In this document: one piece after another, positions 1 to 11,661 of the stretch
Position numbering within the stretch: the first letter of the stretch is position 1
How the letters are laid out: each line of letters begins with the position of its first letter
Notes under the pieces: model-generated
The model's input: only the letters and a program-made list of their open reading frames with translations
What the model was told of the DNA's origin: nothing
Databases searched by the model: none
Assembly (NCBI GenBank): GCA_003117195.1
Contig: BDSI01000007.1
Span: forward strand, 1,302,001 to 1,366,000
DNA from: Eudorina sp. 2006-703-Eu-15
Lineage: Eukaryota > Chlorophyta > Chlorophyceae > Chlamydomonadales > Volvocaceae
Length of the DNA: 64,000 nt
Reading direction: 5' to 3'
Made by a program: the position numbers and the translations under genes

Positions 1-1098
1 ACGGTGCACATCGAAAACAGTGGATTCATATCCTTTATTAAAGCGACACCACGAAGACCGATGAAGCGAAAGTCTAGGACAATATCGCGCTAGTCCGCCC
101 GTGTCCACACCACCAGTGACTCTAACAACAAGGATTGGCTCAGTGACTATCCTCTAATCTAATTGCAGTGCAGGCATGTGTGAATGCATCGTTACACAAG
201 AAGAGAAAAACAGGGCAACCACAACCGCCAACTGCTGCACATGGCGATCACGGAGCCAACCACCTAACCAACCAGCGCCTCTTGCGCCAGTGACCCGTAA
301 TCCACTGCCCACCACTGCAGCTGTCCACTGTCCTGTGCCCCAGTCGCCCGTCACCACTCGCCGGTGCTGCAACGTCAGTGTTCGTATCTTATTTTGAGAC
401 TTTCGTCCGCAGGGACGAAAGGGGGTAACTTTCGCCCGTTTCGTTCGTCGGATGGTGCGGCCGGACGGGACGAACGCTTAGAAACCGCCGATTGAGGTAG
501 CTTTGGTTTCGGGCTTCTTACCCTTCGGTGTCGACAACGATTTGGGCTTCTCGGCCCGACTACTGTCGGCTTCCGGGCTGACGGCCTCACCACCAGTGCA
601 CTCCACAGCCTCATCGGCTTAACTCAATGGTTTTGCTCGTCTTGGCGGACGAACGGGTTGCTTTTCGGGTCCTTTCGTTCGTTTGGCTGGTGGACGAACG
701 CCGGCCGTCGGCCGACCTTTCGTTCGGCCGTTCGTCCAAAACGGCCCTTCGGGCCGCCGGTTCATCCGGACGACGAAGATACGAACACTGTGCAACGTTC
801 CACAGCTCTTTCAGCGTTCCATTTCTTTCAGCGTTCCACAGCTCTTTCAACTCTTTCAACGTCCAGAACTTCCAGTTCTGGCACTAGTTACCCGCCTGGG
901 ATGGACCCGTGCGGTGCCTTGCCCCCATCCGCACAAGCGAGGACGCGACTGGTTGAACCCAGCTTTCAGGCCTCCCACAGCAAAGCACGCCAGGACGCCC
1001 TCGCATTGGAATCATCAGCAGGGCCCGGGGGCGGCTCAGCACGGCCCACCCAGCGGCGTCCGGACACCCCCTGGGCCCCACCCCTGGGGCCCCACCGC
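1..1098. other. Intergenic / 3' region with short repeats
   Basis: No gene is recognised here. It lies downstream of the minus-strand TTI2-like gene and may hold its 3' UTR; a minus-strand TGTAA (plus TTACA) occurs at about 192-196. Positions 400-760 are rich in short TTCGTTCG / CGAACG and GACGAA words. At 798-862 a roughly 19-base unit (GTTCCACAGCTCTTTCA-type) is repeated imperfectly about three times. Open frames across 627-1477 on the plus strand are shadows of the GC-rich gene next door. Confidence 0.5.
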
Positions 1099-4000
1099 TC
1101 ACGCAGCCGACCCGCATCCGCCACCCAACAGCCGCTGGTGCAGCGCCTCCGCGGCCGCTGCCAGCCCCGCACTGCCCGGCGAGAACGCCACGATCTGCTC
1201 CCGCGCGCACGCCAGCAGCAACCCACACACCTCCCGCGCGCACCCCGTCTCCTCCCCCTCCCCCTCCATCCCTTCCCCCCGCGCCCCCGCCCGCCCCTCC
1301 GCATCCGCCCGCAGCAATACCGCAAGCAAGTGCCCCCACAGCACCCCCGCGTGGGCCTCCACCCTCGGCCAGGTGGCGCGAACCACCGCGCCCAGCAACC
1401 GCAGCGCTGATGTACGGGTGCCGACGTCATGTTCGTACAGCCACTGCAGCAGCAGCGGCATGAGCCGGGCCGAATAGCGGAGCGACGTAAGGCCCAGTGA
1501 CGCCACCAGGTGCCCGAAGGCGGGCATGAAGGGCAGCCGCCGCTGGGGCACGTGGGCCTGCCGCTCGATTTCGGTGAGGAGGTCGGGGGCCAGGCGGTGG
1601 TAGCCAGGCGCCCGGGGGTCTTTCCCCTGCAGGGGGAGACGTGCCGGCGGCGGGCGCGGGTGTACGGCATGTGTATTTAACAAGAAGCCCACCCGTGTAT
1701 GTATGTGTATGTATGTGTGTATGTGTGTGTGTGTGTGTGTGTGTGTTGTGAGCCAATGACCCGGGGGATGGGGTCCACTGTAGCACCATTTCTCCACACA
1801 ATGTAAGGATATCATCTCGTAATGCGAGGTCAGTTCAGGTCGTGAATCACCAACGAACCAACCGCCTGTCGTACCGTGCTGTACGGTACCGTGCCGTATC
1901 GTACCGTGCCGTACCTCAATGCGCCGGACCAGCGCCACCGCCGCGGGGCAGGCCAGCGGCCAGACCAGCTCCTGGCATCCCACAACCAGTCGGCGGGCCT
2001 GATCCAGCAGCAGCTCCCGCTGCCACTGCAGGTCTGCGACTCGTGACCCCCGCCCCCCCGGGTGGTTGGGTGGGAGGCGACAGCGACAGCAACGGCAGGG
2101 CAGGTCCATGTACCAGGTTGACAAGTGAGATGAGGATCGAATGGTCAACGAACAACCGCACGCATTTAGCACGGCATTGGACAAGTCGGCGGTCGGGGGT
2201 GGGACGCCGGCGTAACAGCGCACATCACCCTCACAGCCGCCTACCCACCCGCCCAGCCACACAGCCACACAGCCACCCACTCACCCACTCACCCACCCAG
2301 CCAGCCAGCCACCCAGCCAGCCAGCCACCCATCTCACCGGCGGCTAGGCACTCCACCGCAATGGCATGCAGCGCCGTCACGCCGTACTGCGCCACCCCGG
2401 GCGCCGGGTCGTCACAGCAGGCCAGCAGCGCCGGCAGGGCCCCCGAGCCCCGCAGCGCCGGACCCACGAACGGGTGGCGACTGCGCATCAGCAGCCAGGC
2501 CAGGCGGCGGGCGGCCACGGCTCGGTCAAAGGTGTCTGAGCCGGCAGGGGCAGGGGCAGGGGCAGAAACAGGGGGTCAGGGTTTACAACGTTCACCCTCA
2601 CCCGCTGTGACACAAAGGCCACAATAGGAAAGGTACAGATGTCCCGCAGGGTCCACCGTAACGTAATTCATTCATAGAAAGGTGCAATTCAGTTATAGAA
2701 AGGTACAACTCATTCATAGAAAGGTGCAATTCAGTTATAGAAAGGTACAACTCATTCATGAAAAGGTGCAAATGACCCTTCACGCACTCTCGGGGACTGT
2801 CACGGCGGGGCGCTTCACTCCGGCTTTCATTTTTGTACGGCATCCCATGCCGCAGCTTCCAGCCCGTCATAAGCAACCGCGCCATGATGTCACGCACCTG
2901 GCCCGTTGTACGGCCGGATAGGGCCCTCCTCCAGGCTCTGCGTGTGACGTTGTACGACAACCGGCCGGATGTGCTCCCGCACCAGCCCGGGCAGGCACGC
3001 TGCCAGCACGTCCTGCTCCGAAACCTCCGCCGCCGACATCAGCGCCAGCGATGCCGCGCCGGGCGCCGCGGCGGCGGATCCGCCGCGCAGCGCGCGCGAG
3101 GGCGGCGGCTGCGGCCGCACGCGACCGTGCAGCGCCGCCAGCAGCGCCTCCGCCGCGGCGGCCGCGCCGTCAGCGGCCCATGGGGTGAAGACGTCTTGAG
3201 GCGGCGGCGGCAGCCCGGGGTCCCCCGCCGCCGCCGCCGCCGCCAGTGACGACGCCGCCGGCCGCGGCGGCGCGTAGGTGGCGCACAGCAGTAGCAGCTC
3301 CGAGACCAGTGCATGCTGCTGCTGCCGCCACTCGCTGGCGGTCCGCTGTAGCTGGCTCGGTGGCCTGCTGCTGTTGCTGCCAGTGCTACTGCCGCCAGTT
3401 CCCTCCGTGTCGGACAGCTCCTCGATCAGAACCTGGGAAGAGTGTATTGATCGGTGGGCAGGGCAGGACTGCGTCTCATGCCGTGGGCAGGGTAGTGCCC
3501 AACGACTTGGGGGCCTATATGGGGCCAGATTTCGCCACCATGGGCAAATTACTCACAGCATGTGAACTACGCAATGTAAAATAGATCGACAACCCATACG
3601 ATGTGAGTTCTGGGGCTCCATTCGGGGGCCCCTGCCCGGCCACCGGGTGCCGCCACCGCGGCCTATATACTGAACGTTCCCCCGCACAAGTGCCCGTCCA
3701 CACGCCGCTTACCTGCGGTCGCCGGCGGGCACTCGGCGCCACCCCGGGTGACCTTGCCGCCGCCTCCTTCTCTACCCCCTGCCCCGGCTCCTCCTCGTCC
3801 ACCTCCGCGGCCGGCCCCGCACGCGCGTCCGGTTTGCTTGCCGCCCCGCCCGGCCTGGCGGCGCCGCCATTGCCGCCGCCGCCGCCGCCGCCACGGCCGT
3901 CGTTGTCGTACTCCGCCTCCCGCATCGCGACCACCACCAGCGGTGCCGGCAATGTCGACAGCAGGACCGTCAGCACCCGCAGCCCCGCCGCAACCGACAG

Positions 4001-7000
4001 GAGCTGCTGCCGCGCCGCGGCGGCGACGGCGCCCGACGGCGCCGCGGGGGCGCCGCCCACCTCCGAGAACAGCTGCTTGTCCGGGTCCTGTGATCACCCG
4101 ACCCATGGGTCGGCAGACATCCGGGGGTTTGGGGTCAGTGAGCGGGTGGCTCGGGTGCAGGGGTGGCGCCGCCGATTCCGGTTGGCAGACCGAACGGCGG
4201 GGAGCACACGAAAGGAAAGCCCAGCACGAAAGGAGGGCAGAAGAAGTGGCTGCGAAAGGAGGCGCAGCACGAGAGGAAGGCAGCGCACGTCAGGCCAAAG
4301 CATGACCCCTGGGTGCTGCCTGCTGCGCAACCGCTTTCCTCCTAGGGTTTGCGTCCCCGCCCCCCTGCCCCCCTGGCCCCCAAAGTGACGCCCCCAGGGC
4401 CCCAGAGACTCCGGCACCCCCGACCTCACTCGCGCCAGCGCCGCCAGCCGCCGCATCAGCCCGGCCACCCGAACCGCCGCCGCCAGCTCCGAAACCGCCC
4501 CCGTATCCGCCGCCATAGCCGCCGCCGCCCCCGTCACACCAGCTGTCGGAGCATCGCCACCGCCACCGCTGCCGCCGCCGCCGCCGCGCCCGCCAGTGCC
4601 GCGACCAAGCGCCCCCGCGGCGCCCAGCGCCAGCGCGGCCGCCGCCGTCAGCAGTCCCGCCCGGCTGACCGCAAGTCGACCCGTGGGACCGGTGCGCCGC
4701 TGCGGCTGCTGCTGCGCCTTGTCTTTGCTGTCCTTGTTGCGGGCGACCTCAGCTTCGTCCGGCGCAGCTAGGGCCAGGGGCGCGGACTCGGCGCGGCTTA
4801 TGAGGGCCTGCGGGGGCCGCGCGTCACGCCCGCGAGCGGGGTCAGCGACCCACGGGTCGCGGGGGTCAGTGTTCGGCAATCCCGGGTACCTCCCCGGGAC
4901 CTCCGCGTCCTCCGTGTGGAGTGCTGCTTCCACGCCCTAGGGAGTCCAGATCTGGACCTCTTCCAGATCTGCATCTTGTCCTGCGTCCAGGACCCAGCAG
5001 TCTCTCAAACCCACACCCTAGAAACGGCCTGACCACCGAAGGACACGTAAGGCGTGGATGTGGACTTGTGGGGGCATCGCCGACCCACGGGTCAGGCACT
5101 CGTCCAAGTGCGGCCAGGGCCGGACTCGCACGGCGCGCACAGGCGCAACCGTGGGTGATGAAGATGTACGACAGCGTATACGGCATGTTGTACGACAGGT
5201 CTTACGATGGCGCTCTCACCTCCAACGCGCCCAGGCTTCCCGACGGGCCCAACAGGCAGCCCAGGCTGCAGCACGTGGCCTGTGCGGCCGCGACCAGCTC
5301 GCGCGCCTCCGCCTCTGCCTCCTCCGCCGCCTCCGCCTCTGCACCCGCACCGGCACCGCGCCCTCCATCACCGCCGCCGCCGCCTGCGGCGGTGACTGCG
5401 CGGGCATCCCCATCCGCAGCGGCCGCAACGCAGCGTCCGTAGGCCACAAGCCGATACTGACCCGGCCTCGCCCCCGCTGCCGCCGCCGTCCCAGCTTCAG
5501 GAAGAACAGAAGGAGCAGAGCAGTCCGCAGCGGCCGTCCCCGCCACACGGCAACCCTCCGGGTCCTTGTCCCGCCTCGGCGCCGCGCCTGAGTCGCCCAG
5601 CGGCGGCAGCGGCTCCGGCTCCGCGGGTGCCGCGCCGCGTCGCAGCGCGTCACTGAGGCCCGCCGCCAGAGCCGCCAGCAGCGCCTCGGCCCCGTTGGGG
5701 AATGGGCGTGTCCCGGCCCCTGCCGGCGTCCGGGGCCCTCGCCCCTCCACGGCCCGCTGCTCGTCACTGACGGCCTCTTGGCCTTCAACAAGGGCGGATG
5801 CAGTGCTGGCGGCAGAGCTGCCGTCATCGTCGTCGTTGTCATCACCGGTGCGTGGATGGCTCGTCAAGGCCGCGGCTTCCAGCGCCGCTGCGGCCGCGAC
5901 GGCGCGGCAGCGCGCTGCGGCGCCGCCGCCCGCCAAGTCCGTCGCACGGAGCGGACCCTCCGGATCCTCCGACATGGCCCGCAGCTGCGCCGCGAGGTGT
6001 CGTACTGCCGCCCGCCAGCCGGACTGGGAACCGTGTTGCCGTACAAACCGCAGCGCCGCGGCCCAGACCTGCAGGTGGGTGCGGCGAGATGCCCCGGGAT
6101 CCGGTTCGTTACGGCCCCGAGGGCAGCGGCGTGTTGGGACGACCTTACACCGGCAAGATGATGCCGTACAAGTGACCCGGGGGTCGAAACACGGCACGCT
6201 AGGCCCAGGGCACTCCGCTGTCTCCTCCCTCACTCAGCACCCCGTCCTGGCCAGGGCATTCGGGGGCTCCGCGGACCTCCGCTGGGGGCGCCGCCGATAC
6301 CGTACGGCACCTTCCACTGACCATGCCTGCCAGGTAGGGTGCGTGAGACCCCAATGCCGCCTACCCCCGCAAAGCCAACAGCCGCCCCCTGACGGCCTCC
6401 TGCTCCGATGACGTCACTCGGCGCGCTGCAAGCCGCCTCGCCTAGCCCGACCCGAGACCCGTGGGACCGGTGGGCTTCCATGGCGGGAAGTCAAGTCACG
6501 CCTCCTCTCATGCTTGCCGCCGAGCTTTCACTGACCCACGTCACTTACCCATGCCACTGACCCATGTCTCTGACCCATGTCACTGACCCATGCCACTGAC
6601 CCATGTCACTGACCCATGCACGTCACGAGTTACCCGCCGCCACCCGTCCACTCCACCCTACCCCGCCAAGCCCCACCGCACCGCCCACCTCGTCTTGCCG
6701 GGCTCGACCCGCAGCCAGCAGCACGCCCTCCGCCACCAGCCGCCAGTCCCGGTCGCTGCACTGCCCCCGGCACAGCGCCAGCAGCGCCGCCACCGCCCGC
6801 AACGCCGCCGCGACGACCCGTGGGTCAGCGTCGCTCGCCACCACGTTGCAGGCCAGCTCGCGGCAAACCGTCCAGTCGCTTACATCGCCGGCTACGGCCT
6901 TGGTGCCCCTCCCGATTCTCCCTGCCATCTCGTCCGCTCCCGCTGCCAACCCGGGAGGTGATACCGAAGGAGCTCCATCCAAGGAGAGTCCACCACCCAA

Positions 7001-8580
7001 CACCGTCGCCGCTCCATTATGGTGGTCGTCGTCGTTATCGCGGGCCGCGGCGGCCGCGGGGAGGACTTTAATCGGCACGCATTCGGCGCAGCCGCCGCTG
7101 GCGGCGGGCGCGCTCGCGGTCTTCGCGGCCGCAAGCGCACCGCCGCCGTCGCCGCCGCCGTCAGCAGCGTCGGTCGGGGTATGGCTCCTCGCCAGCAGGG
7201 CGGCCTGCAGCAACTCGACCGCTGCGATCCGGACCTCCGGCGAAGGGGAGCGGAGGCCGGGGACGCCCTGCATCGCCCAGCGGCAGCGACACCGATGAGC
7301 ACGCACACAACAGGGTCGTCAGAGCGCGGTTGACGGGTGGCAGAGCAGCGCCAGTTTGGGTCTCAGCGGCAGTGGCACCACCCCGGTCCACCCCAGGGTG
7401 GACCGCCGGGGATCGGACGGGCCGCCTCCGGGGGCCTGGGTGGAGCGCCTCCTGTGGGCGCCGCCCCGCACCACCCGGGGGCGTCCGTCGCGGCTCCGTA
7501 CCAGCCTGGAGCCTGGAGCCCGGCCCCGGGTGCCGCTGGCATCCGGACACCCCTGCCAGCCATGTGCCCTGCTGGCCACAGGCCCCGCCAGTCCTGGCCA
7601 TGGTGCCCGGGTACAGGCACGCGTCTACCGGGACCGATCCTTCCCGGTTGGTCGGATGGTGGCCCATCAGCCAAGGTGGCCCACTCGGCCACCCACACAT
7701 ACACCCGCACCCACACGCTGAAAGGACCGTCAACGAACACGCCCGCGCTAGCCCACCCGCACACGTCAGGACTTCAGCGCAGGCCCCCCCGGCTGGCGGG
7801 GACCGAACGACACCGCTCTCTCCGCAGTTCCGTCCTCCGTCCCTTCCGCAGCAGTTTATCCAAGCTTGGGGGACGGATCCCTCGGGGCACACGGCCCAGA
7901 CGCACCTTCACGACCGACCAGAGGGGCAGCAGCGGCGGCACTGCCGGCGCCGGCGCCGTCGCAGCCGCCCGCCCTGGCGGCGGCGCCTCCGCGGCGGCGG
8001 CGCGCAGCGCCGCCACCACCCGCGTCTGCACCTGCAGCCAGGCCAGCTCCCGACTGTCGGGGTGTGTGGAGAGGTGCTGGCAGCAGGCCGCGCCGGCAGG
8101 GCCCAGCACCTGCTCAGCCGCGCAGGCCACCGTGGTACGCACTCCGCCGGGGGACTGGCGCTTACTGCCGCTGCGGCTGTCGCTGCCGTGGCTTTCGACG
8201 GCCGCCAGAGGGCGGGCTGTAAGAGTGCATGATGAGGTGGCATGGGCGTGTGAGCGGGCGATGTCCAGCGCCTTAGTGCTCTCGAGGAGGAGGCGGTTGG
8301 CAGCGTCCGTGGCTCGCTGCAGGTGGTGGCGGATGGCCTCGCCGCGCGATTCACGGCCGCCTAGTGCGTGAACTATTTCTCGCCAGAACCGGGGCGTATC
8401 TTCCTCCTCCTCCTCCCCCTGCTGCAACTGCTGCTGCTGCTGCTGCTGCTCTGGATGCTGTTGTTGTTGCTGTTGCTGCTGCTGTTGTTGCTTTTGCTGG
8501 TGCGTCGCGACAGGGTCCTTGTGGGCCAGCTGCAGCCGCGGTGCTCCGGCAGCGTGACCGCCGAAGTCTTTCATCGTCAT
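1099..8580 (-). CDS. Large HEAT/ARM-like repeat protein, TTI2-like C-terminus
   Basis: Nine exons join in phase, from ATG at 8580 to TGA at 1099: 7906-8580, 6689-7267, 5220-6068, 4430-4807, 3713-4087, 2898-3432, 2338-2535, 1915-2033, 1099-1626, giving about 1411 residues. The N-terminus carries a poly-Gln tract and an acidic EEEEED patch; the middle exons alternate helical, Ala/Leu-rich segments with Gly/Asp/Ala low complexity. One Ala-rich segment (LLTAAAALALGAAGAL) could pass for a membrane helix but is more likely a helical repeat. The last two exons (SARLMPLLLQWLYEH, then ATWPRVEAHAGVLW) resemble the C-terminus of Tti2-family proteins, which act with TELO2 and TTI1 as an HSP90-linked assembly factor for PIKK kinases. 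Animal TTI2 has about 500 residues, so this protein is greatly expanded. The exon chain is well supported by phase; the family call is from memory of the motif and is tentative. A generic ARM-repeat protein is the alternative. Confidence 0.6.
1694..1749. repeat. (TG)n/(TATG)n microsatellite in intron
   Basis: An alternating TG run with TATG interruptions inside the last intron (1627-1914) of the TTI2-like gene. Read on the minus strand it gives a spurious His-Thr ORF. Confidence 0.9.
2664..2771. repeat. 42-bp minisatellite made of two 21-mers
   Basis: About 2.5 copies of a 42-bp unit. Each unit is two related 21-mers, ending in TAGAAAGGTG and TAGAAAGGTA. It is AT-rich against a GC-rich background and lies inside the intron 2536-2897 of the TTI2-like gene. 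Confidence 0.9.
6534..6617. repeat. 12-bp minisatellite CACTGACCCATG
   Basis: Six to seven imperfect copies of a CACTGACCCATG-type unit in the intron 6069-6688 of the TTI2-like gene. Confidence 0.85.
8419..8504 (-). repeat. CAG/CAA run encoding poly-Gln
   Basis: CTG/TTG repeats on the plus strand read as two Gln tracts, split by His-Pro-Glu, in the first exon of the TTI2-like gene. This is the coding microsatellite most likely to vary in length between strains. Confidence 0.85.
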
Positions 8581-9499
8581 GACTTTGCGTGCCTAGGACT
8601 GGGGACCTTGGCGGAGGAGCGTGGGAAAGGTATCAGCGTGCGCTGGGGCGTTTCGACAACCATATGGGTGCATTGATACACCTGTTCAGTGCTTTGTCCA
8701 AGAATATTATTGCTTAAAGTGTTGCAATGTTGCAGACGCTGTGATCCTCACGCGTCCGCATTCCGTACTTGAGTAGCGGGAAAAATCTTAGGGTGGGTAT
8801 GGATGGCCCTTCTGACCACCCGGGTTCATCGTAACTCAACATTTTGTGCTCAGTGGCAACTCGATGTAATGTGACCCGCCGGATCAAGTGTACAACAAAA
8901 CTGCATTAGAGACTGGAGACTAAGAAACATGTACAAGTACATAAAAATCGACGGGTCGTAGCGAGGAACAGCGTGACAAGGGTCGCTCGATTTCGAACGA
9001 ACGCAGCACGTACACAAACCAGTTCGTTTTTCTCGTTGGCACTTCTTATACATCTTGTAAGGAAACATGGCTGATGCGATTTCAGGTAATTATGAAGTTG
9101 CCTGCAAAGTAGGAGTTGCCGTCTCGCAACAGAGGATGAGTCATGAAACAATAAAATGCGTAATTATGACGAGCTCACTGGGCAGCATTGATCCCAAATC
9201 TTATCCAGTGCGGATCTCATAAAAAGCCTCGTTGGAGCTCTCTGTGATGCACCACTGTCAGAGCGGATTCGCGGCTGTATGCGGCTGCCCGGACGCTCGT
9301 CCCGCTGACATGGTGTCGTACGTCTGAGCTGTAATTTATCTAGTTGGCGCGCCCCCACACTCCCTGCATATATGTATCAACCTACAAATATTCCTGTTGT
9401 AACATTCCTTTATTTATGGAAATCTGCAAATCATAAGTTATCCTTCAAACCACTACAACGCAGTCAAAAACCCCTCGAAGAAGAATTCATTCATCAGCC
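8581..9499. promoter_or_regulatory. Divergent intergenic region, TTI2-like / kinase
   Basis: A 0.9 kb gap between the divergent starts of the TTI2-like gene (minus) and the kinase gene (plus). It must contain both promoters and 5' UTRs. It is clearly more AT-rich than the flanks, especially 8660-9480, as expected for promoter DNA. No defined element is claimed. Confidence 0.5.
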
Positions 9500-11661
9500 A
9501 TGGCTTACACGGGCCTTCGAATTAAGTTAGCGTCAGCGTCCGCGACGTCGCAGGCTGCCTGGCCCGTGACCCCTCTTCATTCCGTGTCGCATGGGTCGAG
9601 CCCACGAGGATGTCTGCAGCCCCTTCAGGCAGCAGCCTCGGCCAGCTTCTCGACGCCATTCGGCTCACCTTCAAATGTCACGTCCTTGCTCCAGCCGCTT
9701 TCGCCACCGGTCGTGGACTCGTTCCTGAGCCGTTACGCGCTCGGAGACTCCCTTGGGCAGGTAACCACTGTGCGGGTTTCTCTTAGAGGATTTGAAGGAT
9801 TGAAGCTTTATTTATTCTGCATTGAGTTTGCGTGGACGTTGTCGGCATGCATACTGAATTTTGCATACCTTGAACAGGGGGCGATGGGCAAGGTCGTCTC
9901 GGCAATCGACCGCGTCACTGGCGAAGAGGTTGCAGTTAAGGTCGTTTCAAAGCAGCGTAATGGTGGCCGTCATCAGAGATCCGCGCTTCACCGCGAGGTA
10001 GGGTCTTTGTGATTGCGCTGCCGTCCTTCTGTCGTGCTCAGCCTCTCAGCCTCAAGGGTCCACTCAATAATGAATTCACAATAGAGTATAATTGGCCCTC
10101 TTTCCGCAGGCAACTCTGTGGCGGAAGGCGTGTGCGGCAACCCGACAAGCAGGTCGCTTCATGTCTGTCGAGGAGGACGCCTGCAACTATTACATCGTCT
10201 CAGAGAAATGCCGGGGCGGCAGCCTTCAAACAATGCTCAACGAGCGCGGCGCCCTGTCCGAGGCGGAGCTTTCGCAGGTCGCCTGGTGAGAGGCGGGGGT
10301 CCCGACAACGACTTGGGTCCCGCACTCGGCCCCCGGCCTTCACAACCGCTTACCTTCACATTTTCCTTACTATGCCAACAACTCGCTTTTATAGCCCGAA
10401 ATTGGGGAAACTGGTGACGCAACGGACGCTTGTCGCTCTGGCCGTCTCGTGCGTTTCGTCCTGGCGTTTCGCCTCGCTGCCCCGACACCACGCGTGCTCA
10501 CCTCACCCGGTCGCACTCAGCGCCCTTCACTACACCCGCGCATGTACTTGAACGTCGACCCCATCCAGCTAGGCTCAAACAGGTCGCCGTCCTCGAGTGC
10601 CTTCCCAGCTAGCATATCTCCTCCAGCTAACCGCACATCCCCACATCCAACCGCCAACACGCACCGCCCGCCCGTCCGCCCGCCCGGCCCCCCTTCCTCC
10701 TCCTCCTCAGGTGCATCCTGACGTTCCTGGCGGACATGCACCGTCACTCGATCTACTACGGCGACATGAAGCCGGACAACGTGATCCTGAAGGACGTCTA
10801 CCCGTGCGACTCGGACCCCGGCTGCCTCAACGTCCGCGTCATCGACTTTGGGTGCTCCCAGCTGGTGGCCCCGGGCAGCCCCCTGCGCGCCATGAGCGGC
10901 TCTCCGCTCTTCCTGGCCCCGGAGATCATCAAGGGCTCCTACGGACTGCCCGCGGACATGTGAGTGGACGGACACTAGGAGCCGGTAGCAGAGGCAACCC
11001 CTCGCGGTCCGGACTGTGGACGGGGCGTATCAGTTTATAGGTTTCACCCACCGCCCGGGTGTGTTGGGCGTGGCGCGGAAGATCAACCGGTCCGCCAGAA
11101 GGGACCGCCCAACAACATAACCAGGCGGTGATCAACCCAACACGCAATGCCCTTCAGGCGAGGGGCGGAGTGGTCTTGCCGGCAGCGCAAGAATGAATCG
11201 AATGGCACGATGCCCACGTACCCAGCTCTGATGGTCCTGGTTGCCGTTTGGTGTCTGGGCGTCCGCGGGCGCCCTTTTCAGCACCCCCCGACCCGCAACG
11301 CGCTTGATCTGCCTTGACTCGGTTCGGCCCGGCTTTCCCTGGCCACCGGTGACGCCCCCCTTGGCCCTCCAGGTGGGCCTTCGGCGTGACCCTCTACTAC
11401 CTGATCTGCAACCGACTGCCGTTCTGGCTCGAGCCCGTGGACCAGCTGGAGCAGCTGCTGGTGGACACGGACTCCATCCACACCGCCATCCAGTACAGCC
11501 CGGTGCTGTTTGCCGGCCAGCACTGGCGGGGCGTGTCCAACGACCTGAAGGACCTCATCTGCGGCCTGCTGGAGAAGGACCCCGCCAGGCGGCTCAGCGC
11601 CGATGCGGCCATGAAGCACCCCTGGTTTGCGGGCGTCACGGAGATCTGCCGCGTGCTCTGA
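9500..11661 (+). CDS. CAMK-like Ser/Thr protein kinase, non-RD
   Basis: Five exons join in phase: 9500-9760, 9878-9997, 10110-10285, 10711-10959, 11373-11661, giving 364 residues. The first about 75 residues are Ser/Ala-rich and could be an organelle targeting peptide. The kinase domain has the glycine loop (LGQGAMGKV, about 85-93), the VAVK lysine at about 108, a probable alpha-C glutamate at about 127, the catalytic loop YGDMKPDN with Asp about 204, DFG at about 231-233, and APE at about 255-257. The last exon has the WAFGVTLYYLICNRLPFW helix-F region and ends DPARRLSADAAMKHPWF, typical of CAMK-group kinases. The Arg before the catalytic Asp is Gly, so it is a non-RD kinase and may not need activation-loop phosphorylation. 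No EF hands or calmodulin-binding tail are seen. It encodes little beyond the domain, so the substrate is unknown. Confidence 0.9.

Noticed and set aside
1099..2280. Continuous 393-residue minus-strand ORF as one exon
   Set aside because: It runs through a (TG)n tract (poly His-Thr) with clear GTACGG donor and CTGCAG acceptor; two exons, 1915-2033 and 1099-1626, are spliced.
3603..4388. Plus-strand Arg/Pro/Ala-rich ORFs opposite the TTI2-like gene
   Set aside because: Typical antisense shadows of GC-rich coding sequence; the minus-strand exons are in phase and spliced.
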